DNA of 64,000 nt. Source: Streptomyces capitiformicae. Its GTDB lineage: Bacteria; Actinomycetota; Actinomycetes; Streptomycetales; Streptomycetaceae. Position 1 is the stretch's first letter; every line of letters begins with the position of its first letter. The notes beneath the pieces are model-generated. The model searched no databases. It saw only the letters and a list, made by a program, of their open reading frames with translations, and was not told the origin of the DNA. The stretch lies in assembly GCF_002214185.1 (NCBI RefSeq), contig NZ_CP022161.1:7199486-7263485 (forward strand). Reading direction: 5' to 3'. The translations under genes and the position numbers were made by a program. This document shows, piece after piece, positions 18,917-29,251 of the stretch.

Positions 18917-19453
18917 ATGCGTACGTCTCAGCTACTCCTCCGCTCCGGACTGACCGTGGCCACCGCCGCGCTGCCGATCGCCCTGGCCGCGCCGTCGGTC
19001 GCCGTCGTCCCCACGGGGATCTCGGTGAGCACCACGGGCTCCTCGGTCACCGTCACCACCAGAGATTGCCCCACCAGCGCCAACGGCGTGTTCGGCACCG
19101 CCTCGCTGCTCTCCACCGGGCAGGCGAATTTCTCCCAGGGCCGTCAGGTGACGCTCACCGGCACGAGCACCACCCAGTCCGCCTCCTGGACGAACGTGAC
19201 CCCCGGCACGTACACCGTGATCGTGGTGTGCAGGGACGGGACCACGGCGGGCACCCAGTCCGTCATCGTCACCGCCGCCACCCCCACCATCCGCGCGACC
19301 GCCTCGCCCTCACGGGGGGTCATGGGCGGTCTCGGCGGAGCCACCGAGGAGTACGGCACCCTCACCCTGGTGGGCGGTGGAGCGCTCGTGGCGACGGGCA
19401 CGGTGGCGGCGGTCTGGTACCTGCGCCGCCGTGCCAAGCCGCACCGGCTGTGA
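18917..19453 (+). CDS. secreted surface protein with C-terminal membrane anchor
   Basis: The ATG at 18917 has GGAGGG seven bases upstream and begins a signal peptide (MRTSQLLLRSGLTVATAALP with an Ala-rich cleavage region), so I prefer it over the upstream in-frame start. The mature part is about 100 residues of Thr/Ser-rich Ig-like beta sequence containing two cysteines (TTRDCPTSANG and VIVVCRDGT), which probably form a disulfide outside the cell. A C-terminal hydrophobic helix (LVGGGALVATGTVAAVWYL) followed by RRRAKPHRL anchors it. Length is 178 residues. A 220-bp gap separates it from the previous gene, so it may have its own promoter. It could be unrelated to the ESX-type locus; such proteins are common in Streptomyces. 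Confidence 0.7.
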   Translation: MRTSQLLLRSGLTVATAALPIALAAPSVAVVPTGISVSTTGSSVTVTTRDCPTSANGVFGTASLLSTGQANFSQGRQVTLTGTSTTQSASWTNVTPGTYTVIVVCRDGTTAGTQSVIVTAATPTIRATASPSRGVMGGLGGATEEYGTLTLVGGGALVATGTVAAVWYLRRRAKPHRL

Positions 19454-19491
19454 GTGCCGGTGGGCGGCCGCCCGGTGAAGCGGACGGCCGC

Positions 19492-20064
19492 CTACTCGCG
19501 TTCCGGCCGTTCCTCACGGCCACCGCTCTCCGGTAGCCGCTCGAACTCCTCCAGGGCGTCGGCCAGCCACTGGGTCCAGAAGGTCTCGAGGTCGATGCCG
19601 GCCCGCAGGATCAGATGCTGGAGCCGGTCCCGGGTGGTGTCCCGGCCCGGCCCGAAGTCCCGTTTCTCGATCTCCTCGTAGTCGGCCAACTGCCGCTGGT
19701 GCAAGGCGAGATGGCGCCGCAGGTCGTCCGTCAGACCGGTCGTGCCGACCACCGCCGCGGCGCGCAGTCGTACGAAGAGCGCGTCGCGCCACGGCTTGGG
19801 GTCCTGGGGGGCGGAGGTCCAGCGGGCCAGTTCCTCGCGGCCCGCCGGCAGCACCTCGTAGCTCTTCTTCTGTCCCCGGGCGGGCCGCTCCGTGGGCAGG
19901 GCGCGGATGTAGCCCTCGCCCTCCAGTTTTCCCAGCTCGCGATAGATCTGCTGGTGCGTCGCCGACCAGAAGTAGGCGATCGACTTGTCGAACCGCCGGG
20001 TCAGTTCGAGGCCGGACGACGGCTTTTCGAGCAGGGCGGTGAGGATCGCGTGCGGGAGTGACAT
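19492..20064 (-). CDS. PadR-family transcriptional regulator
   Basis: This is a 190-residue protein. Residues 1-80 are a PadR winged helix (LPHAILTALLEKPSSGLELT, then ATHQQIYRELGKLEGEGYI, and a wing with RGQKKSYEVLPAGREEL). The remainder is the Vir_act_alpha_C-type helical dimerisation region seen in long PadR proteins (LHQRQLADYEEIEKRDFG). It lies 32 bp downstream of the fadH gene on the same strand, so the two are likely co-transcribed and the regulator may control the palindromic operator at 22169-22182. PadR proteins usually repress neighbours and respond to aromatic or lipophilic ligands; the ligand here is unknown. Confidence 0.9.
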   Translation of the reverse strand: MSLPHAILTALLEKPSSGLELTRRFDKSIAYFWSATHQQIYRELGKLEGEGYIRALPTERPARGQKKSYEVLPAGREELARWTSAPQDPKPWRDALFVRLRAAAVVGTTGLTDDLRRHLALHQRQLADYEEIEKRDFGPGRDTTRDRLQHLILRAGIDLETFWTQWLADALEEFERLPESGGREERPERE

Positions 20065-20096
20065 GGGCTCATCCTAGGTACGCCCGCCAAGGGGCC

Positions 20097-22238
<2,142 letters not shown>

Positions 22239-23045
22239 TCAGACCGGCACCGGCCGACCACCGATCACCACATGCGCGTACATCTCCTCCGAGACAGCCG
22301 TCCGAGCGACGAGGCCGGCGCTGAGGAAGATGTCCAGGGCCGACGACATCTGACGTTCGCTCGTCTCGATCAGCAGACAGCCACCAGGAGCGAGCCACTC
22401 AACGGCCCCCGCGGCAACCCGACGCAGAACGTCGAGACCGTCCGTACCGCCGTCGAGCGCGACGAGCGGTTCGTGATCGCGAGCCTCTGCCGGAAGCAGA
22501 CCGACCTCGCCGCTGGGGACGTACGGCACGTTCGCCGCGAGGATCCCGACCCGCCCGCGCAGTTCGACGGGCAGCGCCGCGTACAGGTCGCCCTCGTACG
22601 CGCGACCGCCGTACGACACGAGGTTGCGGCGGGCGCAGCGCACCGCAACCGGGTCGATGTCGGCGGCGTGCAGTTCGACCTCGCCGCCTCCCCCGCTGAG
22701 CGCGGCGGCCAACGCGGCGCCCACCGCGCCCGAGCCGCAGCACAGGTCGACGACCACACGGGCACCGGGGACGGCGGCCAGGGCCTCGGCGACGAGGAAT
22801 TCGGTACGGCGGCGGGGGACGAACACGCCGGGTTCGACAGTGACGCGCAGGCCCGCGAACTCGGCCCAGCCGAGGACGAGTTCGAGGGGCAGGCCCGCGA
22901 CGCGCCGGTCGACCATGGCGGCCACCTCGTCACGGGTGCGTGCGGTGGTGAGGATCAACTCCGCCTCGTCCTCGGCGAAGACGCAGCCGGCGGCACGAAG
23001 TGCCGTGACGACGGAGGCGGTGGAGAGAGTGGAAAGAGGTGGCAT
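22239..23045 (-). CDS. HemK/PrmC-like N5-glutamine methyltransferase family protein
   Basis: This 268-residue class I SAM-dependent methyltransferase has the PrmC layout: a helical N-domain (to about 70) and a catalytic domain with motif I VVDLCCGSGAVGAALA and an acidic motif II (LHAADIDPVAVRCARRN). The substrate-binding loop reads NVPYVPSGEV rather than the canonical NPPY, so the second residue is Val. That variant is common in an actinobacterial paralog group that is distinct from true PrmC. Classic PrmC methylates release factors on the GGQ glutamine; whether this paralog does so is uncertain. It is transcribed on the minus strand toward fadH but is separated from it by the fadH promoter region. 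Confidence 0.82.
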   Translation of the reverse strand: MPPLSTLSTASVVTALRAAGCVFAEDEAELILTTARTRDEVAAMVDRRVAGLPLELVLGWAEFAGLRVTVEPGVFVPRRRTEFLVAEALAAVPGARVVVDLCCGSGAVGAALAAALSGGGGEVELHAADIDPVAVRCARRNLVSYGGRAYEGDLYAALPVELRGRVGILAANVPYVPSGEVGLLPAEARDHEPLVALDGGTDGLDVLRRVAAGAVEWLAPGGCLLIETSERQMSSALDIFLSAGLVARTAVSEEMYAHVVIGGRPVPV

Positions 23046-23207
23046 GAGAGCCGAGAGCCTTTCGGTGGGCCGAAGGGCGCTCTCGCGGTGGGCCTATCGG
23101 CCGTGCACCGCGTCGCGTTGAGGTGAGAGCACCCGACCTGACACAGCGGTAATGGGTCTCACCTCCTCGGTCCACGTGGCGACTGGCGCGGTCACTTTAC
23201 CCCATGG

Positions 23208-23969
23208 TCATGACGGAACTTCAAGGCCGGACCCGGTGGTCGCCAGCCCTTCGGCGGCCGGCACCCGGGCCGCCATGAACCGCACCGTGCGGCGCAGCCG
23301 GAAGCCGAGCGTCTCGTACAGCCGAAGGGCGTTCGTGTTGGCCGCGGCGGCGTGCAGGAACGGGGTTTCGCCGCGCTCCCTGATGCTGTGGGCGACGGCG
23401 AGGATCAGCCGGGTGCCGAGGCCCGAGCCGCGCCACGCCTCGTCGGTGCAGACACCGCTGATCTCGGTCCAGCCGGGCGGGTGCAGCCGCTCGCCGGCCA
23501 TCGCGACCAGCGCGCCGCCCCGGCGGATGCCGAGGTAGGTGCCCATGGCGACGGTGCGCGGCAGGAAGGGGCCGGGCCGCGTGCGGGCGACCAGGTCGAG
23601 CATCTCGGGGACGTCGGCGGGGCCGAGCCGTACGGCCTCGCCGTCCGGGGCGGTGTCGACCCCGGCGTCGACGAGTTGGACGCCCGCCAGGTCGAGGGTC
23701 ACCTCCCAGCCGGCCGGGAAGCCGCCGCTGAAGCCCGCGATCGCGACCTCCGCGCCGGGACCCGCCAGCGCCGCCAGGTCCGCCCAGTCACCGGCGTCGG
23801 GCTCGTCCTGCAGGGCCAGCCAGGGGGACACGTCCACCGGGTACCGCAGCACCCGGCCGCGCTTCTCGGCGAAGTGGGCGTGCGGCCCGGTGAGGGAAGC
23901 GAGGGCGGGATTGTCGAGGACGTGCGGTGCGGCGTCGGTGCCCTTGAGCTCGCTCGCGTACTCGGACAT
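23208..23969 (-). CDS. GNAT-family N-acetyltransferase
   Basis: I chose ATG 23969, which has GGAGAG upstream; an open frame continues upstream without family character. The product has 253 residues. The C-terminal half is a GNAT domain of the FR47 kind, with the acetyl-CoA pyrophosphate-binding loop in RGSGLGTRLILAVAHSIRER, preceded by ISGVCTDEAWRG and followed by TPFLHAAAANTNALRLYETL and GFRLRRTVRF. The N-terminal half (about 120 residues) is a less conserved extension. The substrate cannot be inferred. It is divergent from the membrane protein gene at 24214. Confidence 0.85.
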   Translation of the reverse strand: MSEYASELKGTDAAPHVLDNPALASLTGPHAHFAEKRGRVLRYPVDVSPWLALQDEPDAGDWADLAALAGPGAEVAIAGFSGGFPAGWEVTLDLAGVQLVDAGVDTAPDGEAVRLGPADVPEMLDLVARTRPGPFLPRTVAMGTYLGIRRGGALVAMAGERLHPPGWTEISGVCTDEAWRGSGLGTRLILAVAHSIRERGETPFLHAAAANTNALRLYETLGFRLRRTVRFMAARVPAAEGLATTGSGLEVPS

Positions 23970-24213
23970 GCGCTCTCCACTCTTCTCCACTGTCACCGGG
24001 TCACCGTCGGCAATCATTCTCGTACGGTGAGGAGACGAGGAGACGCACTCCCCCTGACGCTCCCGCACCGGTCACCACGCGCCCTTTGGCCGCGCTTCCA
24101 TGATTTTTGACCCAAACCATGCCATGACGTCCACTTTCGGGTACACCGGAAGTGCGGACCAGTCCTAACCGGGGTTCCCGTACATGAGGACCACGCCGGT
24201 GAGGGAGGGTGAG

Positions 24214-24798
24214 ATGCAAGGCCAGGTGTTCGGGTGGCGGTGGCGTTCCAACCCGCTGCGCCGGCGCTCGGACGTCGTCGAGGCGTGGACGGTGTTGATC
24301 GTCGCGTTCCTGCTGGTCGTCGGCGCTCCGGCCGCCGGAATCGCGGTGGGCCAGTGGGCCCACGGGGACGCGCGGGCGCACGCGGTGGCGCAGCGTGCCG
24401 AGCTCGACCGGGTCAGCGCCGTCATCGTGGAGAAGGCCCCCGCCCCGGTGCCCTCGGCGTACGGCGACAAGCAGCCCATGCACTGGGTGCAGGCCCGCTG
24501 GACGGAGCCCGACGGCGGTTCCAGGACCGGCGAGGCGCGGGTGCCGGCGGGTACGAAGCGCGGTGATCGCGCCGACGTCTGGCTGGACTCGGCGGGCCGC
24601 AGTGTCCCGCCGCCGCCGACCGACACGGCCGTCTGGCAGCACGCCCTGGCCATGGGCACGTGTGCCACGGGGGGTGTCGTCGGCATCGTTCTCGTGCTGC
24701 ATTTCGCCGTACGCCGGGTTGCCATCCGGCACCGGCTGGCCGAATGGGAACAGGAGTGGGCGCGCACGGGACCCGACTGGGGGCACCGCTGGGCGTGA
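24214..24798 (+). CDS. Rv1733c-family two-helix membrane protein
   Basis: ATG 24214 follows GGGAGGG closely and is preferred to the upstream ATG at 24184. The 194-residue product has a short basic N-terminus (WRWRSNPLRRRSDVVEAW), a first transmembrane helix (VLIVAFLLVVGAPAAGIAV), an extracytoplasmic domain of about 95 residues with MHWVQARWTEPDGGSRTGEA, and a second helix (GTCATGGVVGIVLVLHFAV). This layout matches the actinobacterial Rv1733c family, which is expanded in Streptomyces and induced by dormancy in mycobacteria. Function is unknown. It is monocistronic and divergent from the GNAT gene. Confidence 0.8.
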   Translation: MQGQVFGWRWRSNPLRRRSDVVEAWTVLIVAFLLVVGAPAAGIAVGQWAHGDARAHAVAQRAELDRVSAVIVEKAPAPVPSAYGDKQPMHWVQARWTEPDGGSRTGEARVPAGTKRGDRADVWLDSAGRSVPPPPTDTAVWQHALAMGTCATGGVVGIVLVLHFAVRRVAIRHRLAEWEQEWARTGPDWGHRWA

Positions 24799-25044
24799 CC
24801 TGCAAAAACGAGAACAATGCTCAGCCAAAGGCTGTGCAGCGCATGCCGGCCAGTCTCGAAACGTCCACAAAATCCACCCCCGCAAGGCGGTTGATACTTC
24901 AATAGCCTCGCTGACATAATCCGCTGTCTCCCCCACAGTTCCGCACAGCGGCTTGACTCCCGAAACGCTCGAAATTCCCCAGGGACCAAAGCCGCGACCG
25001 CACGGAGACGCGTGCGAGACATAAAGCAGCGAAGAGGGTGCATT

Positions 25045-25503
25045 GTGTCCAACTACACGGCACGGTACGACAGTTCCGTCCCGTTTCCTCCCCCGTCCGA
25101 CCATGGAGGCGATCAGTTTTCCCCCGCACCCGGCCTGGGACGCGCACCGGCGGGCCGACAGCCCATACACACGCACCCTGAATTCCGTTCAATAAGCGCC
25201 ACATATCGCAGATTCGGAGTGTGGGCGACCACGCTCTCGGTCGGCGGATTCCTGGTCTACGTCCTCCTGTCGAGTTTCGTACCAGGGCTGTTGAATGAGC
25301 GCCTGATCGGTCATCTCACGGTGGGACTGATCCTCGGTCTGGCCCAGTTCGCCATCATGGGCGTGACCGCGTGGCTGTACGTACGGCACATGCGCAAGAA
25401 CGTCGACCCGGTCGCGCGCCGGCTCCGTGCCCAGCTCGAAGAGCGTGAGGCCGAACAGCAGCAGCGCCGGATTCCGGCCGGACGGCGGTTCCGCACGTGG
25501 TGA
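25045..25503 (+). CDS. DUF485 membrane protein, partner of the acetate symporter
   Basis: The GTG at 25045 has GAGGG six bases upstream and starts a 152-residue protein. A disordered Pro/Gly-rich N-terminus (about 55 residues) precedes a DUF485 domain with two transmembrane helices (WATTLSVGGFLVYVLLSSFV and LTVGLILGLAQFAIMGVTAW) and a charged tail (VRHMRKNVDPVARRLRAQLE). DUF485 (YjcH-type) proteins are encoded next to ActP-type monocarboxylate symporters, exactly as here, with the stop overlapping the next start (GTGA). Confidence 0.88.
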   Translation: MSNYTARYDSSVPFPPPSDHGGDQFSPAPGLGRAPAGRQPIHTHPEFRSISATYRRFGVWATTLSVGGFLVYVLLSSFVPGLLNERLIGHLTVGLILGLAQFAIMGVTAWLYVRHMRKNVDPVARRLRAQLEEREAEQQQRRIPAGRRFRTW

Positions 25504-27119
25504 CGACTTCCTTCACGGCTTCCTCCACGACGGCCGCCGGCGTGGCCGACGCGTTCAGCCTGCGGCTGACCTTCGTGCTGTTCCTGACCGTCGTCGTGAT
25601 CACCCTGTTCACGGCACTTCTGACCGCCCCGCAACGGGACGAGATCAGCGAGTTCTACCTCGGTAACCGCGACATGTCGCCGCTGCGCAACGGCCTGGCG
25701 ATGTGCGGCGACTATCTCTCGGCCGCGACGCTGCTGGGCAGCACCGGCCTGGTCGCCCTGACCGGGTACGACGGTCTGCTCTACCTCTGCGGCACGGTCG
25801 TCGCCTGGATGATGGTGCTGCTGCTCATCGCCGAACCCCTGCGCAACGCGGGCAAGTTCACGCTCGGCGACGCCCTGGCCCGGCGCCTGCCCCTGCAACA
25901 GCGGCAGGTCCGGCTGGCCCTGACCGTCTGCACACTCGCCGTGTGCACGCTGTACCTGGTGGCCCAACTGGTCGGCAGCATCGCCCTGATGACCCAGTTC
26001 GTCGGCGAACCCGGCCCGAACACCCGCATGACGATCGTGATCATCATCGGCTCCATCGTCACCATCTACGCGGCGATCGGCGGTATGCCGGGGGCGACGT
26101 TCATCCAGGTCGTCAAGGCCGTCATGCTCGTCGCCGGGGTCACGATCGTGACCGTGATGGTGTTGAACCGCTTCAACTGGAACGTCGACAGTCTTCTGTC
26201 GTCCGCCGTCGCGGGCAGCAACCTGGGCGACGCGTACCTCCAACCGGGGCTGCGCTATGGCGGCGGCCCCATCAGCAAGCTCGACTTCCTCAGCCTCCAA
26301 CTGGCCATCGTGCTCGGGCTCGCCGCGCTGCCGCACGTGATGATGCGGCTGCTCGCGCCCCGCCAGACCCGGGTGCTGCGCACCTCGGTGCTGTGGGCCG
26401 TCGGTCTGGTCGCGTTCGTGTGTCTGATGGCCGGCATCATGGGCCTCGGTGCCACCGCGGTCGTCGGCCGGGAGACCATCGCGGACATCGACCACAAGGG
26501 CGACGCGGCCGTGCTGCTCCTCGCCGGCGAACTCGGCGGCGAGTTCCTCACCGCGATCGTCTCCGCACTGGCCTTCGTCACCCTCCTCGCCGTCGCGGCC
26601 GGACTCACGCTCGCCGCGGCCTCGTCGGTCGCCCACGACCTCTACGGCGAGGTCATCCGCAAGGGCAAGGCCAAGGAGACCGAGGAGTTGGGCGTCGCCC
26701 GGATCGCCGCGGTGGCCATGGGCGTCCTCGCCATGGTGATCGCCCTGCTGGCCTGGGGCACCAACACCGCCACGCTGGCGTTCCTGGCCTTCGCGATCGC
26801 CGCGTCCGCCATCCTGCCGACCATCGTCTACAGCCTGTTCTGGCGCGGGTTTGCCGCCCGCGGCGCCCTGCTCAGCCTGTACGGCGGTCTGGCCTGCTCC
26901 GTCCTGCTGGTGCTGTTCTCGCCGGTCGTCTCCTCCACCCCCGACTCGGTGTACCCGAACGCCGACTTCGCCTGGTTCCCGCTGCAGAACCCGGGCATCG
27001 TCTCGATCCCGGCGGGCTTCCTGCTGGGGTGGCTCGGCTCCTTCCTCAGCCCCCCGCAGGACGAAACGGTGTACGAGGACTTCGAGGTCAGGGCACTGAT
27101 CGGCGCCGACCAGCGGTGA
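25500..27119 (+). CDS. actP: ActP/MctC-type sodium:monocarboxylate (acetate) symporter
   Basis: The start is GTG 25497 or 25500; the latter forms a GTGA overlap with the DUF485 stop. About 540 residues with some 13 transmembrane segments place it in the solute:sodium symporter family. Supporting motifs are ISEFYLGNRDMSPLRNGLAM near the N-terminus, GDYLSAATLLGSTGLVALTG in helix 1-2 and YGGGPISKLDFLSLQLAIVL. Family members take up acetate, pyruvate or propionate with sodium or protons. No acetyl-CoA synthetase gene is nearby in the window, so the substrate is inferred from family and the DUF485 pairing. Confidence 0.88.
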   Translation: MTTSFTASSTTAAGVADAFSLRLTFVLFLTVVVITLFTALLTAPQRDEISEFYLGNRDMSPLRNGLAMCGDYLSAATLLGSTGLVALTGYDGLLYLCGTVVAWMMVLLLIAEPLRNAGKFTLGDALARRLPLQQRQVRLALTVCTLAVCTLYLVAQLVGSIALMTQFVGEPGPNTRMTIVIIIGSIVTIYAAIGGMPGATFIQVVKAVMLVAGVTIVTVMVLNRFNWNVDSLLSSAVAGSNLGDAYLQPGLRYGGGPISKLDFLSLQLAIVLGLAALPHVMMRLLAPRQTRVLRTSVLWAVGLVAFVCLMAGIMGLGATAVVGRETIADIDHKGDAAVLLLAGELGGEFLTAIVSALAFVTLLAVAAGLTLAAASSVAHDLYGEVIRKGKAKETEELGVARIAAVAMGVLAMVIALLAWGTNTATLAFLAFAIAASAILPTIVYSLFWRGFAARGALLSLYGGLACSVLLVLFSPVVSSTPDSVYPNADFAWFPLQNPGIVSIPAGFLLGWLGSFLSPPQDETVYEDFEVRALIGADQR

Positions 27120-27146
27120 GCCGTGGGGTGTCGCGGGCCCGGGAGC

Positions 27147-27541
27147 GCCTCATGGCGAGCCCGCGACACCCACGTACGGTGTGATCACCCGCACCTCAAG
27201 AACTCAGAAGAACTCAAAAGGTGGTCCTCCATGGCCCTGTTCGACCTGCCGTCGGACGAGCTCCGTGGTTATCGAAGCGCTTCGACGGAACCCGAGGACT
27301 TCGACGACTTCTGGGCGAAAACGCTCCAGGAGTCCCGCGAGCACCTCTTGGCGTAGCCCGCGGCGCCCACGTACGGTGTGATCACCCGCACCTCAAGAAC
27401 TCAGAAGAACTCAAAAGGTGGTCCTTCATGGCCCTGTTCGACCTGCCGTTGGACGAGCTCCGTGGTTATCGAAGCGCTTCGACGGAACCCGAGGACTTCG
27501 ACGACTTCTGGGCGAAGACGCTCCAGGAGTCCCGCGAGCAC
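27147..27541 (+). repeat. 197-bp tandem duplication spanning the esterase 5' end
   Basis: The stretch around 27147-27344 and the stretch around 27343-27541 are head-to-tail copies offset by 197 bp. Over the core (27171-27344 against 27368-27541) I count only three substitutions. The unit carries the intergenic leader, the ribosome binding site and the first 38 codons of the esterase. Because 197 is not a multiple of three and copy 1 is closed by TAG, only copy 2 leads into the full gene. The ends of copy 1 resemble its beginning (GCGCCTCATGGCG against GCACCTCTTGGCG), which is consistent with unequal crossing-over or replication slippage. Confidence 0.9.
27231..27356 (+). pseudogene. truncated duplicate of the esterase N-terminus
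   Basis: ATG 27231 with the same AAAGGTGG leader as the intact gene encodes 41 residues. The first 38 match the intact esterase apart from one Ser/Leu change (MALFDLPSDELRGY against MALFDLPLDELRGY), after which it ends in LLA and a stop. It is probably translated, since it has the same signals, but cannot be active. It may act as a leader peptide by accident. Confidence 0.85.
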
Positions 27542-28402
27542 GACCTCGACGCCCGTTTCGAGCCGGTCGAGACCCACCTGACGACGGTCAGGACGTACGA
27601 CGTCACCTTCGCCGGGTTCGGCGGCCACCCGGTGAAGGGCTGGCTGGTCCTCCCGGCCGGGGCCACCGAACCGCTGCCCACCGTGGTGGAGTTCATCGGC
27701 TACGGCGGCGGCCGCAACCTCCCCCACACCCATCTGCTGTGGGCGTCGGCGGGCTACGCGCACTTCGTGATGGACACCCGCGGCCAGGGCAGCGCCGGGG
27801 CCTGGGGCGGGGGCGGTGACACCCCCGACCCGGTGGGCAGCGCGCCCGCCTTCCCCGGCTTCATGACCCGGGGCATCGACGCCCCCGAGAACTACTACTA
27901 CCGGCGCGTGTACACGGACGCGGTGCGTGCGGTGGAGGCCGCCCGGTCCCACCCGCTGACCGACGCCTCGCGCACGGCGGTGCTCGGCGGCAGCCAGGGC
28001 GGCGGCATCTCCATCGCGGTCGGCGGTCTGGTCCCCGACCTGGTCGCGGTCGCGCCCGACGTGCCGTTCCTGTGCGACTTCCCGCGCTCGACGACCATCA
28101 CCGACCGCGACCCGTACCGCGAGATCGGCAACTACCTCAAGACCCACCGCGGCCGCGCCGACCAGATCCGGCGCACCCTCGCCTACTTCGACGGCGTGCA
28201 CTTCGCCGCGCGCGGCCGGGCCGCCGCTCTGTTCTCGGCCGCCCTGGAGGACGCGACCTGCCCGCCCTCCACGGTCTTCGCGGCCTTCAACGCCTGGACC
28301 GGCGACGACAAGCACATCGAGGTCTACGAGTTCAACGACCACGAGGGCGGCGGCCCGTTCCAGGAGGCGGCCAAGCTGCGCTGGCTCTCGTCGCACCTCT
28401 GA
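27428..28402 (+). CDS. CE7-family acetylxylan esterase / cephalosporin-C deacetylase
   Basis: This is a 324-residue alpha/beta hydrolase with all three CE7 signatures: RGQG (in FVMDTRGQGSAGAW), the nucleophile elbow GGSQGGG, and the terminal HE pair (YEFNDHEGGGPF) that supplies the catalytic histidine. The start (ATG 27428) is supported by the AAAGGTGG leader and by the duplicated upstream copy. No signal peptide is present, as usual for CE7, so it acts in the cytoplasm on imported acetylated xylo-oligosaccharides or on acetylated antibiotics. The gene stands alone on the plus strand downstream of its own duplicated 5' end. Confidence 0.92.
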   Translation: MALFDLPLDELRGYRSASTEPEDFDDFWAKTLQESREHDLDARFEPVETHLTTVRTYDVTFAGFGGHPVKGWLVLPAGATEPLPTVVEFIGYGGGRNLPHTHLLWASAGYAHFVMDTRGQGSAGAWGGGGDTPDPVGSAPAFPGFMTRGIDAPENYYYRRVYTDAVRAVEAARSHPLTDASRTAVLGGSQGGGISIAVGGLVPDLVAVAPDVPFLCDFPRSTTITDRDPYREIGNYLKTHRGRADQIRRTLAYFDGVHFAARGRAAALFSAALEDATCPPSTVFAAFNAWTGDDKHIEVYEFNDHEGGGPFQEAAKLRWLSSHL

Positions 28403-28462
28403 GGCGGGCGGCCACCTCTCGACGGACGGGGATGCGCCAGGGGTGAGGCCCAGTCGGGCGTC

Positions 28463-29188
28463 TCACCCCCGGCGGGTGGCCACCACCATGCGGCACCGTG
28501 GGCTGCCGTCGTCCCGGTGGCCGAACTCCGGCAGGGCGTGCAGCTCCACCTCGAAGCCGGTCCGTTCCAGTTCCTCGCGTACGACGCCGAGCCGGAACGG
28601 CCGGTAGTACATGACGAACGGCGGCCGCCAGAGCGCGTTGCGCACCCGCATCGCCGTGTCGAAGCCGAGGGCCGCCCAGTACCAAGGCGAGCGGGGCGGC
28701 GCGGGCGCCGGCAGTGGGAAGGCGAAGCGGCCGCCCGGCCGCAGCACCGAGTGGACCTGGGCGAACAGCCCCGGCAGCTCGCCCGGCAGGAAGTGCCCGA
28801 ACGCGCCGAAGCTCACGACCAGGTCGAACACCGGCCGGAAAGGGAGCGCGCGGGCGTCCCCGCGCACCCAGGCGACGCTCGGGCCGCCCGAGCCCACCTG
28901 CTTCTTCCCCACCGCCAGCATCCCCGCGCTGATGTCGACCCCGGTGACGCTCTCCCGGCACACCTCGCGCAACACCTCCATTCCCGCCCCGGTGCCGCAG
29001 CACAGGTCCAGGCCGTGCTGGAAAGGCCCCATCGCGGACAAGGCGCGCTCCACGGCCTCCAGGATCGTGTCCGGCGTACGGAACGGGGTGTGGTCGAACT
29101 TCGGCGCGAGGAGGTCGTAGCCGCGTTCGACGGAGGAGAGGGCCTGAACGGCGAGTTCGCGGAGGCTGGGGCCTTGCGGGGAGAACAT
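28463..29188 (-). CDS. class I SAM-dependent methyltransferase
   Basis: This 241-residue protein (a GTG one codon earlier is an alternative start) has motif I GLDLCCGTGAGMEVL, motif II VTGVDISAGMLAVGKKQ, and post-motif sequence FDLVVSFGAFGHFLPGEL and HSVLRPGGRFAFPLP. The C-terminal part (VMYYRPFRLGVVREELERTG) is a typical cap of the Methyltransf_11/25 group. The substrate is unknown. It is divergent from the GH13 gene with only 63 bp between, so promoters must overlap. No clear Shine-Dalgarno site is visible. Confidence 0.85.
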   Translation of the reverse strand: MFSPQGPSLRELAVQALSSVERGYDLLAPKFDHTPFRTPDTILEAVERALSAMGPFQHGLDLCCGTGAGMEVLREVCRESVTGVDISAGMLAVGKKQVGSGGPSVAWVRGDARALPFRPVFDLVVSFGAFGHFLPGELPGLFAQVHSVLRPGGRFAFPLPAPAPPRSPWYWAALGFDTAMRVRNALWRPPFVMYYRPFRLGVVREELERTGFEVELHALPEFGHRDDGSPRCRMVVATRRG

Positions 29189-29251
29189 CACTTCAGCTTA
29201 GGCCCAAGCATGGGGCAGCGGTCGTGGCGTGCACCCCCTATGGTCCGGAGC

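Noticed and set aside
27123..27230. An earlier start for the 27.2-kb mini-ORF
   Set aside because: The upstream codons are intergenic leader that is duplicated at 27.37 kb, and the ribosome binding site fits only the ATG at 27231.
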